From Pseudolysinimonas_A sp039912695 (lineage in GTDB: Bacteria; Actinomycetota; Actinomycetes; Actinomycetales; Microbacteriaceae), in assembly GCF_039912695.1 (NCBI RefSeq), contig NZ_JBDSPJ010000022.1, positions 346,228-410,227 of the forward strand: a DNA stretch of 64,000 nt, read 5' to 3'. The notes under the pieces were generated by a model, which was given only the letters and a program-made list of their open reading frames with translations, had not been told where the DNA came from and searched no databases. Each line of letters starts with the position of its first letter. The stretch's first letter is position 1. The translations under genes were made by a program, and so were the position numbers. Shown here piece after piece: positions 34,566-42,213 of the stretch.

Positions 34566-35813
34566 GTGGCTGAGGACAACGCATCCGACCAGCGCTCCTC
34601 GCCCGAGGCGCCCTGGCCGGTCGCCGTGATGTCGGGAAAGCTCAAGGAGTACATCGAGCGTCTCGGCACGGTCTGGGTCGAGGGTGAGATCACCCAGTGG
34701 GGGCTTTCCGGCGGCAACGCCTACGGCAAAGTCAAAGACCTCAGCGAAGACGTCACCCTGTCTTTCCGGGTCTGGTCGACGACCCTGATGAAACTCAAGG
34801 AGGAGTTCCGGCAGGGCGATCGAGTTGTCGCGCTGGTCAAGTCGGAGTGGTGGCCGAAAGGGGGCACCCTCACGATGCAGGTCTACGACATCCGGCATGT
34901 CGGCGTCGGCGACCTGCTCGCCAAGCTGGAGGCGCTACGCCGCAAGCTCGCCGACGAGGGTCTGTTCGACCTGGATCGCAAACAGCGGCTGCCGTTTCTG
35001 CCGGGCTGCATCGGCCTCGTCACAGCAAAGGACTCCGACGCTGAGAAGGACGTTCTGCGCAACGCACAACTGCGCTGGCCGGCGGTGAACTTTCGGATTC
35101 GGTACGCGACGATGCAGGGCGACCGAGCCTGGTCGGAGGTCTCGGGCGCGATCAAGTCGCTCGACGCCGACCCCGAGGTTGATGTGATCATCGTCGCCCG
35201 TGGCGGCGGCGACTTTCAGAACCTGTTGCCCTTCAGCGACGAGCGCCTCATCCGGGTCGTCGCTGAATGCCGCACCCCGGTGGTCAGCGCGATCGGGCAC
35301 GAAGCCGACCACCCGCTGCTCGACGATGTCGCCGATCTTCGGGCGTCGACCCCGACCGACGCCGCGAAGCGGGTTGTTCCCGACATCTCCGACGAGCTGG
35401 CACGGGTTCGGCAGGCTCGAGGTCGGATGGCGGTGCGCGCCACCGGACTCGTGTCCGCCGAGATCGACAGGCTCGCCAGCATCCGATCTCGTCCAGTGCT
35501 GGCTGACCCGGATCGCATCGTGTCCGACCGCGCTGAGGAGTTGACCCGGTGGGTTGCGCGCGGTGCCGAACTCGTCGACTATCACCTCGAGCGCGCCGGC
35601 CTGCGAATCGTCGAGTTGCGCGGGCAACTGCGCACTCTGTCGCCGCAGGGCACGCTGGAACGCGGGTACGCGATCGCCCGACTCCCCTCGGGCGCAGTGT
35701 TGCGACGGGCAGCGGATGCCGTGGCCGGCGAACGCATACGGCTGACGCTGGCGAGCGGCGAACTGGCGGCGACGGTGGATGACGACCGAACCCCGGTCGC
35801 CGACCAAAGCTAG
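34566..35813 (+). CDS. xseA: Exodeoxyribonuclease VII large subunit
   Basis: 415 residues. N-terminal OB-fold (about 25-120: VEGEITQWGLSGGNAYGKVKD), then the catalytic domain with the family signature IVARGGGDFQNLLPF and AIGHEADHPLLDDVADLRAS, and a C-terminal coiled coil. Together with XseB it degrades single-stranded DNA to oligonucleotides. A GTG start follows TAACCT after six bases. It heads xseA-xseB-DUF4245-carbonic anhydrase-fumC, a block frequently kept together in Microbacteriaceae. Confidence 0.97.
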   Translation: MAEDNASDQRSSPEAPWPVAVMSGKLKEYIERLGTVWVEGEITQWGLSGGNAYGKVKDLSEDVTLSFRVWSTTLMKLKEEFRQGDRVVALVKSEWWPKGGTLTMQVYDIRHVGVGDLLAKLEALRRKLADEGLFDLDRKQRLPFLPGCIGLVTAKDSDAEKDVLRNAQLRWPAVNFRIRYATMQGDRAWSEVSGAIKSLDADPEVDVIIVARGGGDFQNLLPFSDERLIRVVAECRTPVVSAIGHEADHPLLDDVADLRASTPTDAAKRVVPDISDELARVRQARGRMAVRATGLVSAEIDRLASIRSRPVLADPDRIVSDRAEELTRWVARGAELVDYHLERAGLRIVELRGQLRTLSPQGTLERGYAIARLPSGAVLRRAADAVAGERIRLTLASGELAATVDDDRTPVADQS

Positions 35814-35823
35814 AGTGGAGGCC

Positions 35824-36054
35824 GTGGCCGACACTCCCCCGCTCGAAGATCTGAGTTACGAGCAGGCCCGCGATGAACTGGTGAAGGTCGTCAACCTCCT
35901 CGAACAGGGCGGCGCCTCGCTTGAGGAATCACTCGCCCTCTGGGAGCGCGGCGAGGCCCTTGCTCGGCGCTGCGAGGAATGGCTGATCGGCGCGAAAGCT
36001 CGACTTGACGCGGCGCGCGTTGCGCCGACCGACCCCGGTGTCGGCGCGTCGTGA
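35824..36054 (+). CDS. xseB: Exodeoxyribonuclease VII small subunit
   Basis: 76 residues from the GTG at 35824, preceded by GTGGAGG; the open frame starting at 35779 would overlap xseA. It is the helical hairpin family: LSYEQARDELVKVVNLLEQGG, LEESLALWERGEALARRCEEWL. It coats the arm helices of XseA. Its TGA overlaps the GTG of the next gene. Confidence 0.95.
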   Translation: MADTPPLEDLSYEQARDELVKVVNLLEQGGASLEESLALWERGEALARRCEEWLIGAKARLDAARVAPTDPGVGAS

Positions 36055-36653
36055 GCGCTCCGACCTCCACCGAGCCCGCAGCTACCGCGGTCTCGAACGC
36101 GGCCCAACGCCGCGCAGCCCGTCAGGCCAACCAGACCACGTTCAACCTGGTGCTCGCGGTGGTCGCCTCGCTCGGCTTAGTGCTCTTCCTGGTCGTGGTC
36201 GTCGTACGTCCGACAGTCGCGCCGCTGACCGTCGACTTTCGTTCGGTGGGCGCCGCGGCGCAGTCCGATGTTTCCGACACCCTCGTCATCCCGGACCTGC
36301 CGGCCGACTGGACCGCGAATCGCGCCGAACTCGTCACCGGCACGACGGATGGCGTGGTGCGCTGGGAGATCGGCTTCCTGACACCCGGCGGCGCCTACAT
36401 CGGCCTCGTCCAGGGAGTCGACGCGAACCCTTCGTGGCTCGCCGACCAGGTCGCGAACGCCCGGTCGTCGGGCGACATCCAGCTCGGCGGTCTCGACTGG
36501 GCCGCCTATGACCGTCGCGACGCACCCGACCCTGGGAACGTGGCGTACGCCCTCACGACAGTCTCGGGCTCCTCCACGATCGTGCTCAGAGGCACGGCAT
36601 CCGATGAGGAATTCGCCGTGCTCGCCACCGCCATTGCGAAGGGTCGACCGTGA
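36051..36653 (+). CDS. DUF4245 membrane-anchored protein
   Basis: 200 residues: a cytoplasmic N-terminus, one membrane helix (about 32-52, LVLAVVASLGLVLFLVVVVV), then an extracellular domain. Typical family words are VIPDLPADWTANRAEL and VVRWEIGFLTPGGAYIGLVQ. The function is unknown, but the gene is commonly found between xseB and carbonic anhydrase or near fumC/glpX in actinobacteria. It is coupled by 4-nt overlaps on both sides (GTGA with xseB, GTGA with carbonic anhydrase). Confidence 0.88.
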   Translation: MSAPTSTEPAATAVSNAAQRRAARQANQTTFNLVLAVVASLGLVLFLVVVVVRPTVAPLTVDFRSVGAAAQSDVSDTLVIPDLPADWTANRAELVTGTTDGVVRWEIGFLTPGGAYIGLVQGVDANPSWLADQVANARSSGDIQLGGLDWAAYDRRDAPDPGNVAYALTTVSGSSTIVLRGTASDEEFAVLATAIAKGRP

Positions 36654-37279
36654 GCGCGCGAACCCCGGCCCAGGCCTGGCGCGAGATGTCGCGCGGTAAC
36701 GAGCGCTTCGTCGCGGGCGAACCTCAGCATCCTCGGCAAGACGTTGAACGACGTACCGAAATCGCCGAAGCCCAGGAGCCGCACGCCGCCCTGTTCGGCT
36801 GCAGCGACTCCCGCCTCGCCGCCGAGATCATCTTCGACAAGGGTCTGGGCGACCTGTTTGTGGTGCGCAACGCCGGCCAGATCATTTCGGATTCGGTCAT
36901 CGGTTCGCTCGAATATGCGGTTGCCGTGCTGCACGTGCCGCTCATCGTCGTGCTCGGCCACGATGAGTGCGGGGCCGTACGCGCTGCGATCGACGCCCAG
37001 CAGCCGGATGCCGTCCCCCTCCCGCCGCACATCGCGCAGCTGATCGAACCGATCGCCCCGGCGGTGCGGCGCGTGCTCGCGCGCGACCCCGACCCGCACC
37101 CCGACATCCTCGAAGTCGGACGCGAGCATCTTCGCGACACCGTGGCTGAACTATTGGAGCGCTCCGAACTGATCGGCGCGGCAATTGCGATGAGTACGCT
37201 GGCAGTCGTCGGAGCGAACTACCGGCTCCTCGAGGGTCGCGTGATTCCGGATGTCATTCTCGGTTCGGTCGAAACCTAA
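36650..37279 (+). CDS. Beta-class carbonic anhydrase
   Basis: 209 residues. Interconverts CO2 and bicarbonate. The zinc ligands are seen in LFGCSDSR (Cys about 51, Asp 53) and GHDECGAV (His about 104, Cys about 107). The catalytic Asp/Arg pair is in CSDSR. Other family words are FVVRNAGQ and GSLEYAV. It starts with a GTG inside the stop of the DUF4245 gene, so it is part of the xseA operon. It may supply bicarbonate to carboxylases. Confidence 0.95.
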   Translation: MSARTPAQAWREMSRGNERFVAGEPQHPRQDVERRTEIAEAQEPHAALFGCSDSRLAAEIIFDKGLGDLFVVRNAGQIISDSVIGSLEYAVAVLHVPLIVVLGHDECGAVRAAIDAQQPDAVPLPPHIAQLIEPIAPAVRRVLARDPDPHPDILEVGREHLRDTVAELLERSELIGAAIAMSTLAVVGANYRLLEGRVIPDVILGSVET

Positions 37280-37325
37280 CCGCCCGTTTCGCCGAAAGAC
37301 CGTTTCAACGAAAGGCCACGTCACC

Positions 37326-38738
37326 GTGAGCACCGAGACCTCGACGTCCGATTCCGGTTTCCGTATCGAGCACGACACCATGGGTGAGGTGCGGGTTCCC
37401 GCCTCCGCCCTCTACTCCGCGCAAACCCAACGGGCTGTCGAGAACTTCCCGATCTCCGGCGCCGGCCTCGAGCCCGCCCAGATCGTCGCGCTCGCGCGCA
37501 TCAAGCGCGCCGCCGCCCTCGTGAATAAAGAGCTCGGCATCCTCGACGCCCCAATCGCCGACGCGATCGTCGCCGCGGCCGACGAGATCATCGGCGGGGC
37601 ACACCACGATCAGTTCCCGGTCGACACCTACCAGACCGGATCTGGCACCTCGTCGAACATGAACATCAACGAGGTGCTGGCGACCGTCGCCTCGCAGAAG
37701 CTCGGCTCGCCGGTGCACCCAAACGACCACGTCAACATGTCGCAGTCCAGCAACGACGTCTTCCCGACCTCGGTGCACGTCGCCGTGACCGGGGCCTTGA
37801 TCGGCGACCTCATCCCGGCCCTCCAGCACCTCGAGAAGTCGCTGCTGAAGAAGGCAGATGAGTGGCGTTTGGTCGTGAAGTCGGGCCGCACCCACCTGAT
37901 GGATGCCACTCCCGTCACGCTCGGCCAGGAGTTCGGCGGCTACGCGCGGCAGATCCATCTCGGAATCGACCGCATCAACGCGGCGCTCCCACGGGTTGCC
38001 GAAGTTCCCCTCGGCGGCACCGCGACAGGTACCGGCATCAACACCCCGAAGGGCTTCTCGCCGAAGGTCATCGCGATCGTCGCCGAGACCTCCGGCCTGC
38101 CGATCACCGAGGCACTCGACCATTTCGAGGCTCAGGGTGCGCGCGACGGACTCGTCGAAGCCTCCGGCGCACTGAAGGTGCTCGCCGTTTCACTCACCAA
38201 GATCTGCAACGACATCCGCTGGATGGGGTCAGGCCCGAACACCGGGCTCGGTGAGATCCACATCCCCGACCTGCAGCCCGGCTCGTCGATCATGCCCGGC
38301 AAGGTCAACCCGGTCATCCCGGAGGCGACCCTCATGGTCTGCGCCAAGGTGATCGGCAACGACGCCACGATCGCCTGGGCCGGCGCCTCGGGCAGCTTCG
38401 AACTCAACGTCGCCATCCCGGTGATGGGAACCGCGCTGCTGGAGTCGATCCGCCTGCTCACCAACTCCACACGTCTGCTCGCCGACAGAACCGTCGACGG
38501 CCTCGTGGCGAACGTCGACCGGGCCCGCGCTCAGGCCGAGTCGTCGCCGTCAATCGTCACGCCGCTCAACAAGCTGATCGGCTACGAGAACGCGGCCAAG
38601 ATCGCGAAGCACTCGGTCTCACACGGGATGACGGTGCGCGAGGCGACGATCGACCTCGGCTTCGTGGAGCGCGGCGAACTCACGCTCGAGCAGTTGGACA
38701 AGGCTCTGGATGTCTTGTCGATGACTAAGCCGGGCTAA
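37326..38738 (+). CDS. fumC: Class II fumarate hydratase
   Basis: 470 residues from the GTG at 37326 with CGAAAGG upstream. Interconverts fumarate and malate in the TCA cycle. The fumarase/aspartase signature GSSIMPGKVNP lies at about 318-328, with the second active-site segments TGSGTSSNMNINEV and SGRTHLMDATPVTLGQEF. The stop codon is embedded in a 27-bp tandem repeat that forms small hairpins, and a strong terminator follows at 38815-38850. The last gene of the xseA-to-fumC block. Confidence 0.97.
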   Translation: MSTETSTSDSGFRIEHDTMGEVRVPASALYSAQTQRAVENFPISGAGLEPAQIVALARIKRAAALVNKELGILDAPIADAIVAAADEIIGGAHHDQFPVDTYQTGSGTSSNMNINEVLATVASQKLGSPVHPNDHVNMSQSSNDVFPTSVHVAVTGALIGDLIPALQHLEKSLLKKADEWRLVVKSGRTHLMDATPVTLGQEFGGYARQIHLGIDRINAALPRVAEVPLGGTATGTGINTPKGFSPKVIAIVAETSGLPITEALDHFEAQGARDGLVEASGALKVLAVSLTKICNDIRWMGSGPNTGLGEIHIPDLQPGSSIMPGKVNPVIPEATLMVCAKVIGNDATIAWAGASGSFELNVAIPVMGTALLESIRLLTNSTRLLADRTVDGLVANVDRARAQAESSPSIVTPLNKLIGYENAAKIAKHSVSHGMTVREATIDLGFVERGELTLEQLDKALDVLSMTKPG

Positions 38739-38785
38739 AGCCCGCGAATGACTAAGCCGGGCCAAAGCCCGCGAATGACTAAGCC
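38721..38785 (+). repeat. 27-bp tandem repeat across the fumC stop codon
   Basis: Unit 1 (38721-38747) and unit 2 (38748-38774) differ at one base. A third, partial copy (ATGACTAAGCC, 38775-38785) follows. Unit 1 encodes the last residues M-T-K-P-G and the stop. Each full unit contains CGGGCT-AA-AGCCCG or its near copy, a 6-bp hairpin. The structure looks like replication slippage that duplicated the end of the gene. Confidence 0.85.
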
Positions 38786-38814
38786 AGCTAGCCGACCGCC
38801 CACGGTCCAGCACC

Positions 38815-38850
38815 ACACGAGCGCCCCCGTTTCGACCGGGGCGCTCGTGT
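38815..38850 (+). terminator. Terminator after fumC
   Basis: ACACGAGCGCCCC (38815-38827) pairs exactly with 38838-38850 around a 10-nt loop, followed by CGTTGTAG. A 13-bp perfect GC-rich stem. Confidence 0.8.
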
Positions 38851-38888
38851 CGTTGTAGCGCGAGCGCCGTCGAACTGGCCAGGCATCC

Positions 38889-38953
38889 CTTCGGTATTCA
38901 GTGTTGCTAACTACCGGTACTAAGTGTTACTTTGTACCGGTACTCAGCGTTAC
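38889..38953 (+). promoter_or_regulatory. Three 19-bp direct repeats spaced 23 bp, upstream of padR
   Basis: Copies begin at 38889, 38912 and 38935, exactly 23 bp apart. Copies 2 and 3 (TACCGGTACTAAGTGTTAC and TACCGGTACTCAGCGTTAC) match at 17 of 19 positions. Copy 1 (CTTCGGTATTCAGTGTTGC) is diverged but keeps CGGTA-x-T-x-AGTGTT. Each contains the palindrome TACCGGTA or a remnant. The array ends 21 bp before the padR ATG, so it overlaps or abuts the promoter; it is most likely the PadR binding array. Confidence 0.7.
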
Positions 38954-38974
38954 TGATTAGTGAAGGGAGGTCGC

Positions 38975-39304
38975 ATGGCCAAGCAGATGACCGAGATGCT
39001 CAAGGGCACCCTCGAAGGCCTCATCCTCGCGGTCCTGGCCGGGCGCAACGCGTACGGCTACGAGATCACGGCCTGGCTACGAGACAGCGGGTTCAGCGAC
39101 ATTGCCGAAGGCACGGTGTACGCGCTCCTCGTCCGCATCGAGCAACGCGGCCTCGTCGACGTGGAAAAGGTCCCGTCAGAGAAGGGACCGCCGCGCAAGG
39201 TGTACTCGCTCAATAGCCAAGGACGTACCTACCTCGACGAGTTCTGGGCGACCTGGAACTTCCTCGCCGAACGACTCGAACAACTCCGAACCGAAGGGAA
39301 ATAG
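38975..39304 (+). CDS. PadR family transcriptional regulator
   Basis: 109 residues from an ATG with GGGAGG about 5 nt upstream. PadR winged helix: EMLKGTLEGLILAVLAGRNAYGYEI, EGTVYALLVRIEQRGLVDVE and the wing PPRKVYSLNSQGRTYL. It is a short PadR-s1 type. It leads an operon with a DUF1048 protein and a DrrA/DrrB-type exporter, the usual setting for PadR repressors that sense a drug and release efflux genes. The three phased repeats upstream are its probable operators. Confidence 0.92.
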   Translation: MAKQMTEMLKGTLEGLILAVLAGRNAYGYEITAWLRDSGFSDIAEGTVYALLVRIEQRGLVDVEKVPSEKGPPRKVYSLNSQGRTYLDEFWATWNFLAERLEQLRTEGK

Positions 39305-39307
39305 ACC

Positions 39308-39682
39308 ATGGCCAAGAACCCGATCGAGCTGGTTACCGGCTCGTTGAAGGACAAGAAGCAATGGCGCGTGTATCGCGCCCGCATCAAGCAGTTGCCCGCC
39401 AGCTACCGCGCGACGGTCGGCGCAATCGAGAAGTACCTCTGGAACTTCGGCGAAACGCCGACCGAATGGCCCCGCGCGGCCGCGATGTTGGATGGCCTCG
39501 CCGACCTGTTCGAGCGAGCGGCGACCGATGGGACTCCGATCCGCGACATCGTCGGGGACGACCCGGCCGACTTCGCCGAGACCTTCGCTCGCAGCTACTC
39601 CGACGGCGGCTGGATCGCGAAGGCCCGGGCTCGGCTCGTCCAGGCCGTCGATGACGCAGCCCGTGAGGACGGGGACTCATGA
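39308..39682 (+). CDS. DUF1048 protein of the PadR efflux operon
   Basis: 124 residues. DUF1048 members are small helical proteins typically encoded next to PadR regulators. Diagnostic segments: LKDKKQWRVYRARIKQLP and AIEKYLWNFG, then DIVGDDPADFAETFARSY. It starts 3 nt after padR and its stop overlaps the ABC ATPase start (ATGA). It has no membrane helix. Its role is unknown; a cofactor for the regulator or the exporter is plausible. Confidence 0.88.
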   Translation: MAKNPIELVTGSLKDKKQWRVYRARIKQLPASYRATVGAIEKYLWNFGETPTEWPRAAAMLDGLADLFERAATDGTPIRDIVGDDPADFAETFARSYSDGGWIAKARARLVQAVDDAAREDGDS

Positions 39683-40476
39683 GCACGGCGACAGCCATCC
39701 GGGTCACGGATCTGCGAAAGTCGTATCGGAAACTGCACGTTCTCAAGGGCGTCGACTTCGAGGTTGAGCGCGGCAGCGTCTTCGCGCTGCTCGGCTCGAA
39801 CGGAGCCGGCAAGACCACCGTCATCAAGATCCTCGCGACTCTGCTGAAGGCCGATGCCGGATCGGCGGATGTCGCCGGCTTCGACGTCGCACGGCAGGCC
39901 AGCGAGGTGCGCGAGTCGATCAGTCTCACCGGGCAGTTCGCGGCCATCGACGACATCCTGACCGGACGTGAGAACCTGATCCTCGTCGCCCGGTTGCGGC
40001 ACCTCCGTGACCCGCGGGCGATCGCCGAAGGCCTCCTCGAACGTTTTGCGCTCACCGAGGCCGGCGATCGCAAGGTCTCGACGTACTCGGGCGGCATGCG
40101 CCGGCGACTTGACATTGCGATGAGCCTGATCGGTGAACCGCCCGTCGTCTTCCTCGACGAGCCGACAACGGGCCTCGACCCGGAAGCTCGGCTCGAGGTC
40201 TGGGCCACGGTGAAAAAGCTCGCCAGCGCGGGCACCACGGTGCTGCTGACGACCCAGTACCTCGAGGAGGCCGAGCAACTCGCCGACCGAATCGCCATCT
40301 TGCATGAAGGTCGGATCATCGTGAACGGCACCCTCGCCGAGCTGAAGAAGCTGCTCCCTCCGGCGAAGGTCGAGTACGTCGAGAAGCAGCCCACGCTCGA
40401 AGACGTCTTCTTTGCTGTCACCGGCACATCGCACGATCTGGGGAAACACGACCTCCCGGAAGGAGACCGTAAATGA
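39679..40476 (+). CDS. ABC exporter ATP-binding protein (DrrA type)
   Basis: 265 residues. Walker A LLGSNGAGKTTVIKIL (about 38-52), Q-loop SLTGQFAAID, signature YSGGMRRRLDIA, Walker B VVFLDEPTTGLDPEAR, and switch region LLTTQYLEEAEQLADR with Gln in place of the usual His, as is normal for DrrA-like ATPases. It drives the ABC-2 permease encoded directly downstream (ATGA overlap). It belongs to the daunorubicin-resistance branch; the substrate is unknown. Confidence 0.94.
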   Translation: MSTATAIRVTDLRKSYRKLHVLKGVDFEVERGSVFALLGSNGAGKTTVIKILATLLKADAGSADVAGFDVARQASEVRESISLTGQFAAIDDILTGRENLILVARLRHLRDPRAIAEGLLERFALTEAGDRKVSTYSGGMRRRLDIAMSLIGEPPVVFLDEPTTGLDPEARLEVWATVKKLASAGTTVLLTTQYLEEAEQLADRIAILHEGRIIVNGTLAELKKLLPPAKVEYVEKQPTLEDVFFAVTGTSHDLGKHDLPEGDRK

Positions 40477-41246
40477 CCACGCACTTCGTCGGCGACACGC
40501 TGACCCTGACGGGCCGATCGCTGCGCCACATCCTGCGCAGCCCGGACACAATCATCACCACCGCGATCATGCCGATCGCCTTCATGTTGCTGTTTGTGTT
40601 CGTGCTGGGCGGGGCGATCGACACCGGCACCGGACCCGGCGAAGGCTCATACGTGAACTACCTGCTGCCCGGAATCCTGCTCATCACGATCGCGTCGGGC
40701 ATCGCGTATGTCGCATACCGGTTGTTCCTCGACCTCCAGAGGGGAATCTTCGAAAGGTTCCAGTCGATGCCGATCGCACGGTCTGCGGTGCTCTGGGCGC
40801 ACGTGCTGACCTCGATCGTCGCGAACCTGATCTCCGTCGTGCTCGTGGTGGGAGTCGCCCTCATCCTGGGTTTCCGCTCGGGCGCGGGGCCGCTCGCGTG
40901 GCTGGCCGTCGCCGGAATCGTGACCCTCTTCACCCTGGCGCTCACCTGGATCGCTGTGATCCCCGGCCTTACCGCGAAAACGGTCGACGGCGCGAGCGCG
41001 TTCTCGTATCCGCTGATCTTCCTGCCGTTCCTGAGTTCGGCCTTCGTCCCCACAGCGTCGATGCCCGGGCCGGTGCGCTGGTTCGCGGAGAACCAGCCGG
41101 TGACCTCGATCGTGAACTCGATCCGGGCTCTGCTGACGCAGCAGCCCGTGGGCATCGAACTGCCGATCGCGCTCGCCTGGTGTGTCGGCATCCTTGCGGT
41201 CGCCGTGGCGGTCGCGACCGTCATCCACCGTCGTCGGATCGGTTAG
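40473..41246 (+). CDS. ABC-2 type exporter permease (DrrB type)
   Basis: 257 residues with six membrane helices. The ABC2_membrane signature region is seen in FLDLQRGIFERFQSMPIARSAV and FLPFLSSAFVPTASMPGPVRWFAENQPVT, which is typical of DrrB-like permeases. It is translationally coupled to the ATPase gene. The gene ends immediately before the convergent prepilin peptidase gene (no intergenic bases), so any terminator lies within that gene. Confidence 0.93.
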   Translation: MTTHFVGDTLTLTGRSLRHILRSPDTIITTAIMPIAFMLLFVFVLGGAIDTGTGPGEGSYVNYLLPGILLITIASGIAYVAYRLFLDLQRGIFERFQSMPIARSAVLWAHVLTSIVANLISVVLVVGVALILGFRSGAGPLAWLAVAGIVTLFTLALTWIAVIPGLTAKTVDGASAFSYPLIFLPFLSSAFVPTASMPGPVRWFAENQPVTSIVNSIRALLTQQPVGIELPIALAWCVGILAVAVAVATVIHRRRIG

Positions 41247-41771
41247 TTAGGCAGCGGGCGCCATCACCACGCAGGCGACCAGAGCGCCGACGTAACCCAG
41301 CAGCAGGAACGGTCCGAACGCAATCCGGCTTCCCCGGCCGCGCACGATCAACACCACGAGGGCAACGAGCCCGCCGAGGGTGAACGCGAGCAGCGGGGAT
41401 GCGATCGCAACGAGGGATGTCGGCGACGCAAGTCCGAGGACGGCGGCGAGCTTCACATCCCCCATGCCCATCCCGCCGCCGATCGCGAGCACGAACAGGA
41501 CGCCCCCGTAGGCGGCACCGGCGATCAGCGGAACGAGACGTGGATGCCCGGTCGTCGCCCACGATCCCGCTCCGGCGAGGACGCCAACGATCAGCCCCGG
41601 CACGACAAGTCGGTTCGGCAGCCGGTGCTGGGTGAGGTCGAACCGGGTCAGTTCGGGCGCGACCGCTGCGATGTAGAGAGCCGGGATCGCGGCGACGACC
41701 GGTCCGATCGCGACCCAGGCCAGCATCCCGATCGCAATCACGACCGGCAGTTGCCACCCGATCCGTCGCAT
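41247..41771 (-). CDS. A24 family prepilin peptidase-like protein
   Basis: 174 residues with about six helices. Both aspartates of the A24 fold are visible: FDLTQHRLPNRL (Asp about 45) and GGGMGMGDVKLAAVLGL (GxGD motif, Asp about 105), followed by RIAFGPFLLLGY. It lacks the N-terminal methylase domain of PilD, like the short TadV/CpaA type. It would process type IV pilin-like leader peptides. No pilus genes are adjacent. TAACAT at 41783-41778 precedes the ATG by six bases, predicting a leaderless mRNA. Confidence 0.9.
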   Translation of the reverse strand: MRRIGWQLPVVIAIGMLAWVAIGPVVAAIPALYIAAVAPELTRFDLTQHRLPNRLVVPGLIVGVLAGAGSWATTGHPRLVPLIAGAAYGGVLFVLAIGGGMGMGDVKLAAVLGLASPTSLVAIASPLLAFTLGGLVALVVLIVRGRGSRIAFGPFLLLGYVGALVACVVMAPAA

Positions 41772-41777
41772 GCCGCG

Positions 41778-41783
41778 ATGTTA
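41778..41783 (-). promoter_or_regulatory. Leaderless -10 element of the prepilin peptidase gene
   Basis: TAACAT on the minus strand, six bases before the ATG at 41769-41771; no ribosome binding site. Confidence 0.6.
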
Positions 41784-41797
41784 GCCGCGCCAGCGGG

Positions 41798-42103
41798 TCA
41801 GGCTCGGGATCCTTCCGCAGGCCCGAACACGACCACCGTGGCGAGGTCTTCGATGATGTCGACGAATCGGTGCCCCTCGCCGGCGGGCACGAAGATGACC
41901 GAGCCCGGACCGACCGGCACTGAGCCGGTGTCGTCGCCCACGAAGGTGGCCCGGCCAGCCGTCACGACGTAGATCTCATCCTCGGTATGCGGCGACTGTG
42001 GGTCGACGCCGCCCGCCGGGATGCGGTACATCCCCACCGAGAGGTCGGGCACGCTCAATTGCTCGACGTAGCCGTCGGCGGTGGTCGGATCGAGAACCTG
42101 CAT
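41798..42103 (-). CDS. Cupin domain protein
   Basis: 101 residues, one cupin barrel. Motif 1 is PHTEDEIYVVTAGRATF (the usual second His is replaced within H-x-E-D-E) and motif 2 is PAGEGHRFVDI. This is the small cupin_2 type, of unknown ligand, perhaps a sugar- or metabolite-binding or isomerase-like protein. TAGCGT at 42115-42110 precedes the ATG by six bases, suggesting a leaderless transcript. Confidence 0.88.
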   Translation of the reverse strand: MQVLDPTTADGYVEQLSVPDLSVGMYRIPAGGVDPQSPHTEDEIYVVTAGRATFVGDDTGSVPVGPGSVIFVPAGEGHRFVDIIEDLATVVVFGPAEGSRA

Positions 42104-42109
42104 GACGGA

Positions 42110-42115
42110 ACGCTA
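42110..42115 (-). promoter_or_regulatory. Leaderless -10 element of the cupin gene
   Basis: TAGCGT on the minus strand, six bases before the ATG at 42101-42103. Confidence 0.55.
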
Positions 42116-42150
42116 ACGCTCCGGCGCACCAAGTTGTCCATCTGAACGCT

Positions 42151-42180
42151 TGAGGTGGACCGATTGGCGCGCGCGAAGGC
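42151..42180 (+). repeat. 30-bp dispersed repeat, copy 1
   Basis: Thirty bases are identical to 46551-46580, in the same orientation. They run from TGAGGTGGACCGATTGG into a GCGCGC-rich part ending GAAGGC. Weaker similarity extends about 20 bp to the left of both copies. Copy 1 lies just beyond the 3' end of phoH and upstream of the cupin gene. Confidence 0.85.
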
Positions 42181-42213
42181 GCGAGAACTTGGACGGGCCG
42201 TGCCTGGGGGGGG

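Noticed and set aside
42203..42212. Run of eight G just after phoH
   Set aside because: A homopolymer in GC-rich intergenic DNA; possibly error-prone in sequencing but not a feature by itself.
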